Of a stretch of 64,000 nucleotides of DNA, positions 7,474-17,162 are shown piece after piece; within the stretch, counting starts at the first letter, position 1; each line of letters begins with the position of its first letter. A program made the position numbers and the translations under genes. The notes beneath the pieces are model-generated. The model searched no databases, was not told the DNA's origin, and worked only from the letters and a program-made list of their open reading frames with translations. Where the stretch lies: positions 248,001 to 312,000 of the forward strand of contig JAIUOD010000004.1 of NCBI GenBank assembly GCA_020161405.1. Reading direction: 5' to 3'. The DNA comes from Pseudomonadota bacterium. GTDB lineage: Bacteria; Pseudomonadota; Alphaproteobacteria; Caulobacterales; Aquidulcibacteraceae.

Positions 7474-9432
7474 ATGGCAAACTGCTGCGACGATGAAATT
7501 TGCGATACTAAAGTTAAACCGATAGAGGAAAATCACGCAGATGATGATCACAATCATGTAAACGAACAAGGCAATACCCCGTATTTTTTGGCGGCTATTA
7601 GTTTTGCAATGCTCTTACTTGGAATAGCATTTGAGCATTTATTCAAATTTTCATTTTTCACAAAAAATATTGCCTTTATTTGGTATCTTATTGCCTATCT
7701 TCCGGTCGGCTTCCCGGTGATGCGCGAAGGGTTTGAGGCGGCTGCTAAGCGTGATTTCTTCAATGAATTCACCTTAATGAGCGTTGCAACAATTGGCGCT
7801 TTTGCAATTGGGCAATATGCCGAAGGTGTTGCAGTAATGCTTTTTTACGCAATCGGTGAATTATTCCAAAATGCAGCGATTAATAAAGCAAAGAGTGATA
7901 TTAAATCATTACTTGATGTCCGCCCGCAAATTGCAAGGGTTTTGCAAGATAATGCCGTGATTGAAACAAACCCAAATGACGTTGCAATTGATGACATTGT
8001 TCAAGTTTTAGTAGGTGAAAAAGTCCCTCTTGATGGCGAATTATTAAGCGAAAATGGAAGTTTCAATTCAATTGCATTAACAGGTGAATCTGTGCCTCGA
8101 CAAATCAGAAAAGGCGAAAGTCTTTTGGCAGGAATGATAAGTCTTAGCAATGTTATCGAACTAAAGGTTACAAAGAAATTTGCCGATAGTTCAATTTCAA
8201 GAATAATTGAATTGGTCGAAAATGCCGCTGCACGAAAAGCGCCAACTGAATTATTTATTCGTAAATTTGCCAAAATTTATACGCCAATCGTGTTCTTTTT
8301 GGCGCTTGTTTTGGTAATTTTACCGAAATTTTTTGTGGCTGATTATGTGTTTAATGATTGGCTTTACCGCGCTTTGGTATTTTTGGTGATCTCTTGCCCC
8401 TGCGCTTTGGTGATTTCAATTCCCTTGGGATATTTCGGCGGCATTGGCGCAGGTTCAAAAAATGGAATTTTATTCAAAGGTGGTAACTATCTTGATTTAA
8501 TGGTCAAACTAAATACGCTTGTGCTAGATAAAACTGGCACTTTGACCGAGGGGGTTTTTGCTGTTCGGGAAATAAAAACCCAAATGAATGAAGCTGAATT
8601 TCTATCTGTCCTCTGTGCGATTGAGCAAAAATCAAACCACCCGATTGCCAAAGCAATAGTTGAATTTGCCAAAAGCAACACAGACATTATAGAAGCCCAA
8701 AATGTGCATGAAATTTCAGGACATGGCCTTAAAGGACAGGTCGATAGCAAAGAAATCTTGGTTGGTAATGGCAAACTTTTAAGAAAATTCGGCATTGAGT
8801 ATCCAAAAGAAATTGATGAAATTGTGCAATCAATTGTTCTAATGGCAATTGATAATAAGTTTGCAGGATATGTAATTGTTGCCGATGCCCCAAAAGAGGA
8901 CGCAAAATCAGCAATCGCTAATTTATCAAAATTAGGACTAAAAGACATATTTGTCCTAAGCGGCGATAAAAGCGCAATAACCAAAGAAGTCGCAAATGGG
9001 CTTGGCATACAAAACGCATTTGGTGATTTGCTGCCTGAAGATAAAGTCAAAAAAATTGAAGAATTAAAACAAGATAAAACACGAGTAATTGCCTTCGTTG
9101 GTGATGGCATTAATGATGCTCCTGCATTAGCACTCGCCGATATAGGAATTGCAATGGGCGGCCTTGGGGCCGATGCAGCAATCGAGACCGCAGATGTGAT
9201 AATTCAAACCGACCAGCCGTCAAAAATTGCAACCGCAATTGCAATTTCAAAAGCAACCAAGCATGTTGTTTGGCAAAATATCTGTCTTGCATTTGGGGTG
9301 AAAATAATTGTGCTTATACTTGGTGCGGGCGGCATGGCATCAATGTGGGAGGCCGTATTTGCCGATGTTGGCGTGGCTTTGCTTGCAATTTTCAATGCCG
9401 TGCGAATACAAAAAATGCAATTTAAGAATTAA
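7474..9432 (+). CDS. cadA: Zn/Cd/Pb-exporting P1B-type ATPase
   Basis: 652 residues with every core motif of a P1B-2 pump: TGES (203-206), the transmembrane metal motif CPC (308-310), phosphorylated Asp352 in DKTGTLTEG, and the hinge GDGINDAP. There is no complete N-terminal HMA domain. A short N-terminus carries CCDDEIC and a histidine/aspartate cluster (HADDDHNH) that could bind metal. SCPCALVISIPLG is typical of the Zn/Cd/Pb group. It is controlled by the adjacent MerR-type promoter and starts an efflux cluster continued by czcCBA, so cytoplasmic metal passed to the periplasm could be expelled by the RND pump. Confidence 0.9.
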   Translation: MANCCDDEICDTKVKPIEENHADDDHNHVNEQGNTPYFLAAISFAMLLLGIAFEHLFKFSFFTKNIAFIWYLIAYLPVGFPVMREGFEAAAKRDFFNEFTLMSVATIGAFAIGQYAEGVAVMLFYAIGELFQNAAINKAKSDIKSLLDVRPQIARVLQDNAVIETNPNDVAIDDIVQVLVGEKVPLDGELLSENGSFNSIALTGESVPRQIRKGESLLAGMISLSNVIELKVTKKFADSSISRIIELVENAAARKAPTELFIRKFAKIYTPIVFFLALVLVILPKFFVADYVFNDWLYRALVFLVISCPCALVISIPLGYFGGIGAGSKNGILFKGGNYLDLMVKLNTLVLDKTGTLTEGVFAVREIKTQMNEAEFLSVLCAIEQKSNHPIAKAIVEFAKSNTDIIEAQNVHEISGHGLKGQVDSKEILVGNGKLLRKFGIEYPKEIDEIVQSIVLMAIDNKFAGYVIVADAPKEDAKSAIANLSKLGLKDIFVLSGDKSAITKEVANGLGIQNAFGDLLPEDKVKKIEELKQDKTRVIAFVGDGINDAPALALADIGIAMGGLGADAAIETADVIIQTDQPSKIATAIAISKATKHVVWQNICLAFGVKIIVLILGAGGMASMWEAVFADVGVALLAIFNAVRIQKMQFKN

Positions 9433-9467
9433 TTCTATTTCAACAGAATCAAGATAGTGATAAAGTT

Positions 9468-9821
9468 ATGCAACAGCAGGTAATAAATTTTACAAGATAT
9501 ATTGCCGCCATATTTATGGTGGTTGCCGTGCTGTTTTCAGTATTTTCTGCATCTGATATTCATGCAGAAGAAATATACAATGCACAAATCAGTCAAATTC
9601 AAATTGTTGAGGCTTCGCACGATAACGAAAAAACCTCAGAAATTGGGCACATTGGTGGCATTTGTTTTCACTCTTCATGCCACCACAATAATAGTATATA
9701 TTATCAAGCGATTACAGTTCATACTACGCCATTGTTAAAAACTGAAATAATAGAAACATTTTATATTGCGCCCCCTTCTTATGATTTATCGTCAAAGCTA
9801 ATTCGGCCGCCGCGCAATTAG
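9468..9821 (+). CDS. Small exported protein with CFHSSCHH motif, unknown function
   Basis: 117 residues with an N-terminal membrane/signal segment (about 10-33, ending IHA) and one potential metal-binding cluster CFHSSCHH in the middle, followed by a proline-rich tail. It lies between the P-type ATPase and czcC on the same strand with short gaps, so it is probably co-transcribed. Small periplasmic proteins are often found at this position in czc clusters. A periplasmic metal sensor or chaperone is a guess from location and ligand residues. Confidence 0.6.
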   Translation: MQQQVINFTRYIAAIFMVVAVLFSVFSASDIHAEEIYNAQISQIQIVEASHDNEKTSEIGHIGGICFHSSCHHNNSIYYQAITVHTTPLLKTEIIETFYIAPPSYDLSSKLIRPPRN

Positions 9822-9866
9822 TTGTTTGTTTTTTAATTAATAAATCAAATAACTAACGGAAAAATC

Positions 9867-11117
9867 ATGACGAATAAAAATTTTTACGCTGCCTCTGGCA
9901 GCTGCGCGATATTGCTCTTCGCAATATCGCAACCAATTCAGGTAAATGCCCAAGAGGCAATCGATCTTAAGGGTTTAATAGAAAATTTTGAAAACCTTCC
10001 ATTAAATTCTCAACTAAATGCCATTTCACTTGCAGATGAAGTTGAAGTGAAAATTGCCTCATCTCGCCCAAATCCTGTAATATCAATAGGTGTTGAAAAC
10101 TTCTTTGGTTCTTCACCTTATAAAGGTTTAAACTCAGCAGAAACAACATTGCAAGTCTCACAAGACTTGCAACTTTTTGGTCGCAAACAAGCAAATATAA
10201 ATTATGCGAAATCACGTGCTCAATCTTCAAAGCAAGAGATAGAAGTTAAAAAGCAAGAATATATAAGAGATCTTGCAAAATTGTGGCTTGCGCTTGAAAA
10301 TGCAAATTATCAATCAAATCTTGAAGACGAAAAAATAGCGGCAGCAAAGGAAGATTTGGGCTTTGTTTCTCTATTAGTCGAAGGCGGCAGAGAACCAAAA
10401 CTTCGCCAATTACAAGCCCAAGCGGATTTGAAAAATGCGCAATTGGAAAAAATAAAAACACAAAATGAAATTGCCAATTCAAAGAACAATTTGGCAATTA
10501 TATCCCAATATAATGGCGCGATTAATCCAAGAATTATCTTCATGGAGAAATTAGGAAATTTTGGCGACTTCAACGTTGCAAATAATACAACATACCGATT
10601 GCTAGTTTCAAAACAATCAATCAGTAAGGCGGCAATAGAAATTGCAAAAGCTGAGAGCAAACCGAATTTTGGCTCATATATGGGGGCACGTCATCATGCT
10701 GCTGACAACGCAATAAGCATGGTTGGCGGCCTAAGCGTTACAATTCCACTTGGCCGTAAAAATCAGGCAATTTTATCGCAACGAAACTTACAAGCTAGCG
10801 CTAACTCTTTTGCTATTGATAATTTTGTCCGCACAACAGAAGCGCAAAGATTGGCACTAATTGCCCAAACTAATGCAAAAAGCCGTGAAATTGCGCAATT
10901 GAATAATAACCTTGCGCCATTAGCAGAAGTCTATGATTTATCAAAAATCGGGCTAAAAGCTGGTAAAATCAGCCTATTAGAAGTGCAAGCAGCACGAAAC
11001 GAATTATTCAACACCAAAGACAAATTACGTGTTGCGAAATTTGAACGTGCGAATGCAATTATCGAACTCTCCTATATTGAAAACCGCCTTATATTTGAGG
11101 TGAAAAATGAAAAATAA
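9867..11117 (+). CDS. czcC: CzcC-like outer-membrane efflux channel
   Basis: 416 residues of the TolC/outer-membrane efflux family: a signal peptide (cut near VNAQE), then long alpha-helical, Ala/Gln/Asn-rich repeats, with two pseudo-repeats including LQVSQDLQLFGRKQ and LSVTIPLGRKNQ, each marking a strand pair of the barrel. It overlaps czcB by 11 bp. With CzcB and CzcA it forms a channel across both membranes for divalent cations. Confidence 0.85.
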   Translation: MTNKNFYAASGSCAILLFAISQPIQVNAQEAIDLKGLIENFENLPLNSQLNAISLADEVEVKIASSRPNPVISIGVENFFGSSPYKGLNSAETTLQVSQDLQLFGRKQANINYAKSRAQSSKQEIEVKKQEYIRDLAKLWLALENANYQSNLEDEKIAAAKEDLGFVSLLVEGGREPKLRQLQAQADLKNAQLEKIKTQNEIANSKNNLAIISQYNGAINPRIIFMEKLGNFGDFNVANNTTYRLLVSKQSISKAAIEIAKAESKPNFGSYMGARHHAADNAISMVGGLSVTIPLGRKNQAILSQRNLQASANSFAIDNFVRTTEAQRLALIAQTNAKSREIAQLNNNLAPLAEVYDLSKIGLKAGKISLLEVQAARNELFNTKDKLRVAKFERANAIIELSYIENRLIFEVKNEK

Positions 11118-12300
11118 GTCATATATAATAAGCATCATTGCTGTTATTGCTGCTTTGGGAATTGGCTATATGCTTCCTAAAAATGGTAATAAATCTCAAA
11201 CTATAAAAGCCCCAGGAGCTACTTCAAAAGAAGAACACAATGAGGCAAGCGACATTGTCGAACTAAACGATAATGATGCAAAGTCGGCGGGTATTGAAAC
11301 CGCCAAAATAAATTTCGGAACAGGAAGTGAAATTCGCATATTGGGGCGCGTTATGGCGGCACCAGAAGCAAAAATAATGGTGGGCGCGCCGATATCTGGG
11401 CGCGTTTCGCGCGTCTATGTTGCGGCTGGATCAATGGTAAATAAAGGCACGCCACTTTTCGAAATTATTAGTGCAGAAGGCGCAGGAATCGTTGCTGATG
11501 CACGGGCCGCAAACGCCAATGTAAATATGGCAAGCGCAAGTGCAAATGCTGCGCAAAGTGCATATAGTTCGGATGAATTCCTTTATGCTAAAGGCGTTAT
11601 TTCCCGCCGCGAATTAGAAAACTCAAAGGCGAGTGCAATTAGTGCAAATGCAAATGTCGCAGCCCAATCGGCCTATGCAAATGCCGCACATGCAAAAGTA
11701 GGTGCAGCAGGCGCACCAAGCGCAAATGGCGCAATTATCATACGTGCGCCTATTACAGGCATTGTAAATAACATGCCTATTTCAGTCGGTGGATTTGTTC
11801 CGCAAGGTGCAATGGCTGGTGAAATTACCAATGTTGATAATACTGAAGCAGTGTTTCAGATCGCACCAAATCTTCTTGAAAAAGTTTCAATCGGCACTCG
11901 AATTAATTTTGAAACTAATGATGGCAGGCTATTGAGCGCAACAATTAAAGCGATTGCTCCTGGAATTGATGCTGGGGCGAATAATTCCATTATTCGCGCA
12001 AAAATCGAAGGTGCAAGCCTTGCAGTCGGCACAGTAATTAATGCACGTATTGTTTCCCAAAATGGCGCTCAAAACCTGCGCCCTATTGTGCCAAACGATG
12101 CAATTAATTCCATTGGTGATGCAAAGAAAGTCTTTGTTAAAACAGACAAAGGCTATCGTGCTGTTTCTGTGATTATTGGCAATAGTTTCAGTGGGCAAAC
12201 TGAAATCATAAGTGGCCTTAAAGGTGATGAAATCATCGTTATTAAAAACGCCTTTTTATTAAAATCACAACTCGCCAAAAGCGAATTGGAAGAAGAATAG
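11107..12300 (+). CDS. czcB: CzcB-like periplasmic adaptor (membrane fusion protein)
   Basis: 397 residues with an N-terminal membrane anchor (about 5-22), a barrel-sandwich (lipoyl-like) half at MVGAPISGRVSRVYVAAGS, a long Ala/Asn/Ser-rich helical hairpin rich in ANA repeats, the second lipoyl half at IIIRAPITGIVNNMPISVG, and a C-terminal beta domain. It overlaps czcC and ends 12 bp before czcA, so one transcript is likely. It links the RND pump to the outer-membrane channel. I see no extended His-rich N-terminus. Confidence 0.88.
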   Translation: MKNKSYIISIIAVIAALGIGYMLPKNGNKSQTIKAPGATSKEEHNEASDIVELNDNDAKSAGIETAKINFGTGSEIRILGRVMAAPEAKIMVGAPISGRVSRVYVAAGSMVNKGTPLFEIISAEGAGIVADARAANANVNMASASANAAQSAYSSDEFLYAKGVISRRELENSKASAISANANVAAQSAYANAAHAKVGAAGAPSANGAIIIRAPITGIVNNMPISVGGFVPQGAMAGEITNVDNTEAVFQIAPNLLEKVSIGTRINFETNDGRLLSATIKAIAPGIDAGANNSIIRAKIEGASLAVGTVINARIVSQNGAQNLRPIVPNDAINSIGDAKKVFVKTDKGYRAVSVIIGNSFSGQTEIISGLKGDEIIVIKNAFLLKSQLAKSELEEE

Positions 12301-12312
12301 ACGGGGGTAACT

Positions 12313-15300
12313 ATGTTTGATAAAATCATTGATGCGTCGGTTAAATTCCGCGCCTTTATAATTATTTTCACCGCTGCTATCGCAAGTTTTGGCATATTTC
12401 AACTATCCAAATTGCCAATTGATGCCGTTCCTGACATAACCAATAAACAGGTACGCATTACAACAACTACATCGTCATTATCACCTGAACAAATTGAAAA
12501 GCAGGTAACATATCCTATTGAAACATCACTTCAAGGCATTGTAGGTCTTGAAAGCACGAGATCGCTTTCCAGAAATGGCTTCTCGCAAGTTACTGCGGTA
12601 TTCAAAGAAAGTACCGATATTTATTTTGCAAGAAATCAGATAAATGAAAGAATTAATCAAGCAAAAGGAAGTCTGCCAGCTGACATTGAACCACAACTTA
12701 CACCAATTACAACTGGCCTAGGTGAAGTTTTCATGTGGACACTTGATTTTACGCCGCCCAAGAATGCAAATGAAATTAAAATTGGCAAAGCTGGCTGGCA
12801 AAATCAAAATGACTATTTAACCCCAGAAGGTGAATTACTTTCAACGCCAGTTCAAAAAGCAACATATTTGCGAACTTTACAAGATTGGTTGGTTGCCCCG
12901 CATATGCGCGGCACCAAAGATGTTGCCGGCATTGATACCATTGGCGGCTATGTCAAAGAATATGTAGTCTCGCCAGATATTGCGAAAATGCAGTCTTACA
13001 ATATTGGATTTGATGATTTGGCAAATGCGCTTGAAAATGCCAACACTCAAGCAGGGGCAGGATACATTCAAAAATCAGGGGAAGCTTTAATTGTTCGTGC
13101 TGATGGCAAAGCTCAATCAATTAATGATCTTGCAGATGCGCCAATTAAACCAATTAATGGACTTATTTTGAAAATTGGCGATGTTGCAAATGTTGCAATT
13201 GGGCAAGCCCCAAGAATGGGTGCATCAACCCTTAACGGGCACGAGGTTGTAATTGGAACTGCATTAATGCTTACTGGGGCAAATAGCCGAACGGTTGCAC
13301 AAGAAGCAAGAAAAAAACTTGTTGAATTGGGAAAATCACTGCCGCCTAATATCTCGGCAACCCCAATTATGGACCGAAGCATATTGGTAAATTCAACTAT
13401 TAAAACAGTAGAACGCAATTTGTTTGAAGGCGCATTATTAGTCATTGCAGTTTTATTTTTTGCTTTGGGTAATGTTCGCGCGGCAATAATAACCGCTTTA
13501 ATGATTCCATTATCATTTTTAGCCGCTGTTATTGGAATGCGGTATTTCAATATAAGTGGCAATTTAATGAGCCTTGGCGCCTTAGATTTTGGGCTTTTGG
13601 TTGATGGCGCGGTTGTTGTTATTGAGGGAACCTTGCTTGCACTTTCGCAAAAAGCACAAAGACTTGGGCGCTCTTTATCAATCGCAGAACGCATAGAGGC
13701 CGCAAGCCACAGTGCCAAAGCAATGGTAAAGCCCACGCTTTTTGGGCAATTGATAATCATGTTGGTTTATGCACCATTATTAACCCTTGAAGGTGTTGAG
13801 GGGAAAATGTTCCAACCAATGGCAGCAACAGTTATGCTTGCCCTTTTGGGTGCGTTTATTTTCTCTTTTACCTTTATCCCTGCAATGGTTGCAATTTTTG
13901 TCAAAGAGCCAAAAGTTGATGAAAAAAATCATGGCGAAGAACATGAAACATTTATTATAAAAAAAATGCGAGCTGTGCTTGATCCCGCGATTTTATGGGC
14001 AATTAACCGCCCAAAACAAATTTTTGGGATTGCAATTATTTCATTGATTATAGGCTTTGGATCATTTTCAATGCTTGGGCGCGAATTTATTCCAAAACTT
14101 GATGAAGGGGATTTGGCAATGGTTTCGTTGAAAATCCCCTCCACTTCAATTGAGCAATCGGTTGAAATGCAAAAAGGACTTGAAAAGGCAATACTAAAAC
14201 TTCCTGAAGTTGAACGTTATTTTGCGAAAACTGGCACCGCCGAAGCCGCAACTGACCCAATGCCAGCGAATGTTTCCGATGGGGTAATGATTTTAAAGCC
14301 CAGAAAAGAATGGCCCAACCCAAGTCTTTCAAAGGAAGAATTAATCGAAAAAGTTGAAACAACCGCAAATAAACAATTGGGTATGAATTTTGAAATAAGC
14401 CAACCAATTGAATTAAGGTTCAACGAGCTTATTTCGGGCGTCCGTGCCGATTTGGCAATCAAAGTCTATGGTGAAGATTTTGCAACTATTTCCAAAACCG
14501 CAAATGACATTTCAAAAGTATTAAATTCAATTGAAGGTTCTGCCGACCTTCGGGTTGAACAAATTGGTGGTCAACAAACATTGGTGGTAAATGTCGATAG
14601 ATTGACCGCATCTGCTTATGGTATTCCTGCAAGTGAAGTTACTGAAAGTGTCGCGACGGCAATTGGTGGTCGCGATGTTGGGCAAATTTTTGAAGGTGAT
14701 AAACGTTTCAGTGTTTCAATCCGTTTGGGTGAAAATGAACGAAACAATCCTGAAATTCTTTCCTCAATGCCGTTACCTACACCAAGCGGACAAAGCATTA
14801 ATTTAGGCTCGGTTGCAAAACTAAACCTTGTTGATAGTCCAAACCAAATTAGCCGTGACAATGGAAGCCGCCGCATAGTGGTGCAATCCAATATTAGAGG
14901 TCGCGATTTGGGCGGTTTCGTTACAGAAGCAAAAAAACAAGTAAGTGAAAAAGTTCAACTCCCGGCAGGGGTTCGCCTTGAATGGGGTGGGCAGATTGAA
15001 AACCTACAACGCGCAGAGGCAAGATTAAGAATTGTTATACCCGTTGTGGGTATTTTGATTTTCCTGTTGCTTTTCATGGCACTTGGGTCAATGGCAGAAG
15101 CGGGCGTGGTTTTTGCCTGTGTTCCATTGGCATTAGTTGGTGGGGCCGTAACTTTGCTGTTGCGCGGAATGCCGTTTTCTATTTCTGCGGCAGTTGGATT
15201 TATCGCAGTTTCTGGTGTCGCAACATTAAATGGTTTGGTTTTGATGCAGTCAATTCGGCAAAAGCTTGAAAGCGGGTTAGAACCGCAAAAAGCTGTAATT

Positions 15301-15507
15301 GAAGGGGTTTCTTCAAGGCTAAGGGCGGTATTAACTACCGCATTGGTTGCAATTGTTGGCTTTATTCCAATGGCAATTGCCCATGGCTCAGGAGCAGAAG
15401 TACAAAAACCACTCGCAACTGTTGTAATTGGCGGACTTATAAGCGCAACAATCCTAACGCTTATTGTTTTACCAACCTTTGTGGTAAAAACATTGCGCAA
15501 AAAATAA
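12313..15507 (+). CDS. czcA: CzcA-like heavy-metal RND efflux pump
   Basis: 1064 residues, the usual length of an HME-RND transporter, with 12 membrane segments around two large periplasmic loops. The membrane motif DFGLLVDGAVVVIE (from about residue 425) has the acidic residues of the Zn/Co/Cd class. The N-terminal LPIDAVPDITNKQVRI and LDEGDLAMVSLKIPS segments are family hallmarks. It uses the proton gradient to export divalent cations from periplasm or cytoplasm. It is the last gene of the czcCBA set. Confidence 0.92.
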   Translation: MFDKIIDASVKFRAFIIIFTAAIASFGIFQLSKLPIDAVPDITNKQVRITTTTSSLSPEQIEKQVTYPIETSLQGIVGLESTRSLSRNGFSQVTAVFKESTDIYFARNQINERINQAKGSLPADIEPQLTPITTGLGEVFMWTLDFTPPKNANEIKIGKAGWQNQNDYLTPEGELLSTPVQKATYLRTLQDWLVAPHMRGTKDVAGIDTIGGYVKEYVVSPDIAKMQSYNIGFDDLANALENANTQAGAGYIQKSGEALIVRADGKAQSINDLADAPIKPINGLILKIGDVANVAIGQAPRMGASTLNGHEVVIGTALMLTGANSRTVAQEARKKLVELGKSLPPNISATPIMDRSILVNSTIKTVERNLFEGALLVIAVLFFALGNVRAAIITALMIPLSFLAAVIGMRYFNISGNLMSLGALDFGLLVDGAVVVIEGTLLALSQKAQRLGRSLSIAERIEAASHSAKAMVKPTLFGQLIIMLVYAPLLTLEGVEGKMFQPMAATVMLALLGAFIFSFTFIPAMVAIFVKEPKVDEKNHGEEHETFIIKKMRAVLDPAILWAINRPKQIFGIAIISLIIGFGSFSMLGREFIPKLDEGDLAMVSLKIPSTSIEQSVEMQKGLEKAILKLPEVERYFAKTGTAEAATDPMPANVSDGVMILKPRKEWPNPSLSKEELIEKVETTANKQLGMNFEISQPIELRFNELISGVRADLAIKVYGEDFATISKTANDISKVLNSIEGSADLRVEQIGGQQTLVVNVDRLTASAYGIPASEVTESVATAIGGRDVGQIFEGDKRFSVSIRLGENERNNPEILSSMPLPTPSGQSINLGSVAKLNLVDSPNQISRDNGSRRIVVQSNIRGRDLGGFVTEAKKQVSEKVQLPAGVRLEWGGQIENLQRAEARLRIVIPVVGILIFLLLFMALGSMAEAGVVFACVPLALVGGAVTLLLRGMPFSISAAVGFIAVSGVATLNGLVLMQSIRQKLESGLEPQKAVIEGVSSRLRAVLTTALVAIVGFIPMAIAHGSGAEVQKPLATVVIGGLISATILTLIVLPTFVVKTLRKK

Positions 15508-15569
15508 CATATAAAATGAACTGCCTCAATTATCTCAGAGTGTGTTTGGTTTAACTTTTACGGTGATAT

Positions 15570-15589
15570 GCCCCTAGTTTTCTAGGGGC
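15570..15589 (+). terminator. Hairpin downstream of czcA
   Basis: Perfect 8-bp stem GCCCCTAG/CTAGGGGC with a TTTT loop, 63 bp after the czcA stop. It is not followed by a proper T tract (GTATTATC), so a Rho-independent function is uncertain. Confidence 0.35.
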
Positions 15590-15606
15590 GTATTATCAAA
15601 GTAATA

Positions 15607-15707
15607 ATATCTTGCGTAATCATCATTGCCAAAGCAGCGTCTCGCAATTCGTCACTTGGCAAATTATTAACCCGCACGAAATCAACTCTGGCGCCATCGC
15701 TCACTAA
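15607..15707 (-). pseudogene. Relaxase (traI) fragment remnant
   Basis: About 100 bp closely match 30650-30748 inside the element's own relaxase gene. Read on the minus strand it encodes GARVDFVRVNNLPSDELRDA, equivalent to residues 48-67 of the intact TraI, and then the similarity stops on both sides. It is not a full gene. It looks like a scar of a rearrangement or of an older related element, lying just upstream of the trb operon. Confidence 0.7.
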
Positions 15708-16082
15708 TCGTTGTCATCGCCACCTTCATAATTGCACCCCGTCTTTTTCCTTCAAGATAGGGTTTAGTAATTTAATATAGCATTGCTACGACAATTTATA
15801 TTTTTATGAGCATTCCTTGTACATAAAACAATATTGTCCCAATCCGATACACTTAATATCAAAATAGCACAAAGCCACGTAGTTATAGCTAATAATTTGT
15901 TAATACTTCAATTAATATAATTACAATTTTGTTCGTTATAGAATTATCACAGAATTCAATTACTTTCTCGTTATGCAATTTAATTTATCACATAGAATCA
16001 ATAAACTAACTTAATTTATAACCCTGTTTCAATTCAAAATATTCACGCAAATTTTATCAAGTTAAATACTTTCAACTAAACC

Positions 16083-16097
16083 TGGCACATTCCTTGC
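16083..16097 (+). promoter_or_regulatory. Candidate sigma-54 (-24/-12) promoter of trb operon A
   Basis: TGGCACATTCCTTGC has the invariant GG and GC separated by 10 bp as in RpoN promoters, and the TGGCAC half is the full consensus. It ends 75 bp before the trbB ATG. The second trb operon has an even better match at nearly the same distance. No enhancer site was recognised. Confidence 0.5.
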
Positions 16098-16171
16098 CCC
16101 TACCATCCCGTAGCTCCCAAGCTCCCCGCTCAAAAGCTACTTAGGTTGGTTCCAATCAAGGAGGCTTTTGG

Positions 16172-17134
16172 ATGGCTGAACAGATGGTTTCATTGCAGAG
16201 CTTACAGGCTTCACGACTTGAAGAGAAGCTGGCTCGCGAACTTGGAACTCAAATTTGTGGCTTTCTAAAAGAACCGCATGTTATTGAAATAATGCTCAAC
16301 CCTGACGGCAGTCTTTGGGTGGAAAGATTAGGCGATGGTATTGAACTGGTTGAGAGCAATTTCTCCCCTACCCGCGCCGAAGGCCTAATCGGCACCATTG
16401 CCGCCCATTACCGCACAACAGTTACACGCGAAAACCCAATCATTGAATGCGAGCTGCCTTTAGATGGCAGTCGGTTTGAAGCGATGATACCACCAGTAGT
16501 TTCTGCTCCTTGCTTCACAATTCGCCGCAAAGCCACTCGCATTTTCACTATAGCTGATTATGTTGAGACCAAGATTATGACTGAGGCACAGGCCGAAGTC
16601 ATCAAACTAGCTGTCATCAATAAACTAAACATATTAGTGGTTGGCGGCACAGGTACAGGTAAAACTACTCTCACCAATGCCATTATTGATCACATGGCTG
16701 AAGTCGTTCCTGAGGACCGCTTAGTCATTATTGAAGACACCGCCGAAATCCAATGCCGCTCACCTAATAAGGTGATACTTCGCGCAAATTCCAATGTCGA
16801 TATGTTGCGCCTTCTCAAAGCCACAATGCGCCTACGACCTGACAGAATTTTAGTCGGTGAAGTACGCGGCGGCGAAGCATTATCCTTACTAAAAGCTTGG
16901 AACACAGGTCATGCAGGCGGTGTCGCTACAGTCCACTCCAATGACGCAAAATCTGGACTGACGCGAATAGAAGCTTTGATTGCTGAAGTCTCTTCCACCC
17001 CAATGCCAAGCGTAATCGCCGAGGCAATTAATATCATAATTTCTATCGCCAAAACCAAAGAAGGTCGGCGCGTGAAAGAAGTAATTCGTGTGAAAGGGTT
17101 TAGCGCGAATGGCTATGACATAGAACCCATTTAA
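16172..17134 (+). CDS. trbB: TrbB conjugation ATPase (VirB11-type)
   Basis: 320 residues of the secretion-ATPase family: an N-terminal domain, Walker A GGTGTGKT (158-165), an Asp box (IIEDTAEIQC), Walker B ILVGEVRGGEALS and a His box (GHAGGVATVHSND). It is a hexameric cytoplasmic motor for pilus biogenesis and DNA transfer. The start is supported by AAGGAGG ten bases upstream. It heads an operon in the order B-C-D-E-J-L-F-G-(H)-I, the order of RP4-type Trb systems. It is very similar to the second copy at 51246. Confidence 0.93.
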   Translation: MAEQMVSLQSLQASRLEEKLARELGTQICGFLKEPHVIEIMLNPDGSLWVERLGDGIELVESNFSPTRAEGLIGTIAAHYRTTVTRENPIIECELPLDGSRFEAMIPPVVSAPCFTIRRKATRIFTIADYVETKIMTEAQAEVIKLAVINKLNILVVGGTGTGKTTLTNAIIDHMAEVVPEDRLVIIEDTAEIQCRSPNKVILRANSNVDMLRLLKATMRLRPDRILVGEVRGGEALSLLKAWNTGHAGGVATVHSNDAKSGLTRIEALIAEVSSTPMPSVIAEAINIIISIAKTKEGRRVKEVIRVKGFSANGYDIEPI

Positions 17135-17162
17135 ATCGAACTTGTGAATAGGAGCTTCGAAT

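Larger units (their letters stand above)
15508..16171. other. Intergenic region between czcA and trbB
   Basis: It holds the czcA hairpin, the relaxase remnant, then about 350 bp of very AT-rich DNA (15730-16075) without a reading frame, a GG-N10-GC promoter element and a leader with the inverted repeat GTAGCT (16110-16115)/AGCTAC (16135-16140). This is the control region of the transfer operon. Confidence 0.6.

Noticed and set aside
8487..9110. Long minus-strand frame (207 aa)
   Set aside because: It lies opposite the P-type ATPase catalytic domain. The composition (Ser/Ile/Leu rich) is that of a codon shadow.
14955..15500. Minus-strand frame of 181 aa
   Set aside because: Shadow of czcA C-terminal membrane region; no start signal or family.
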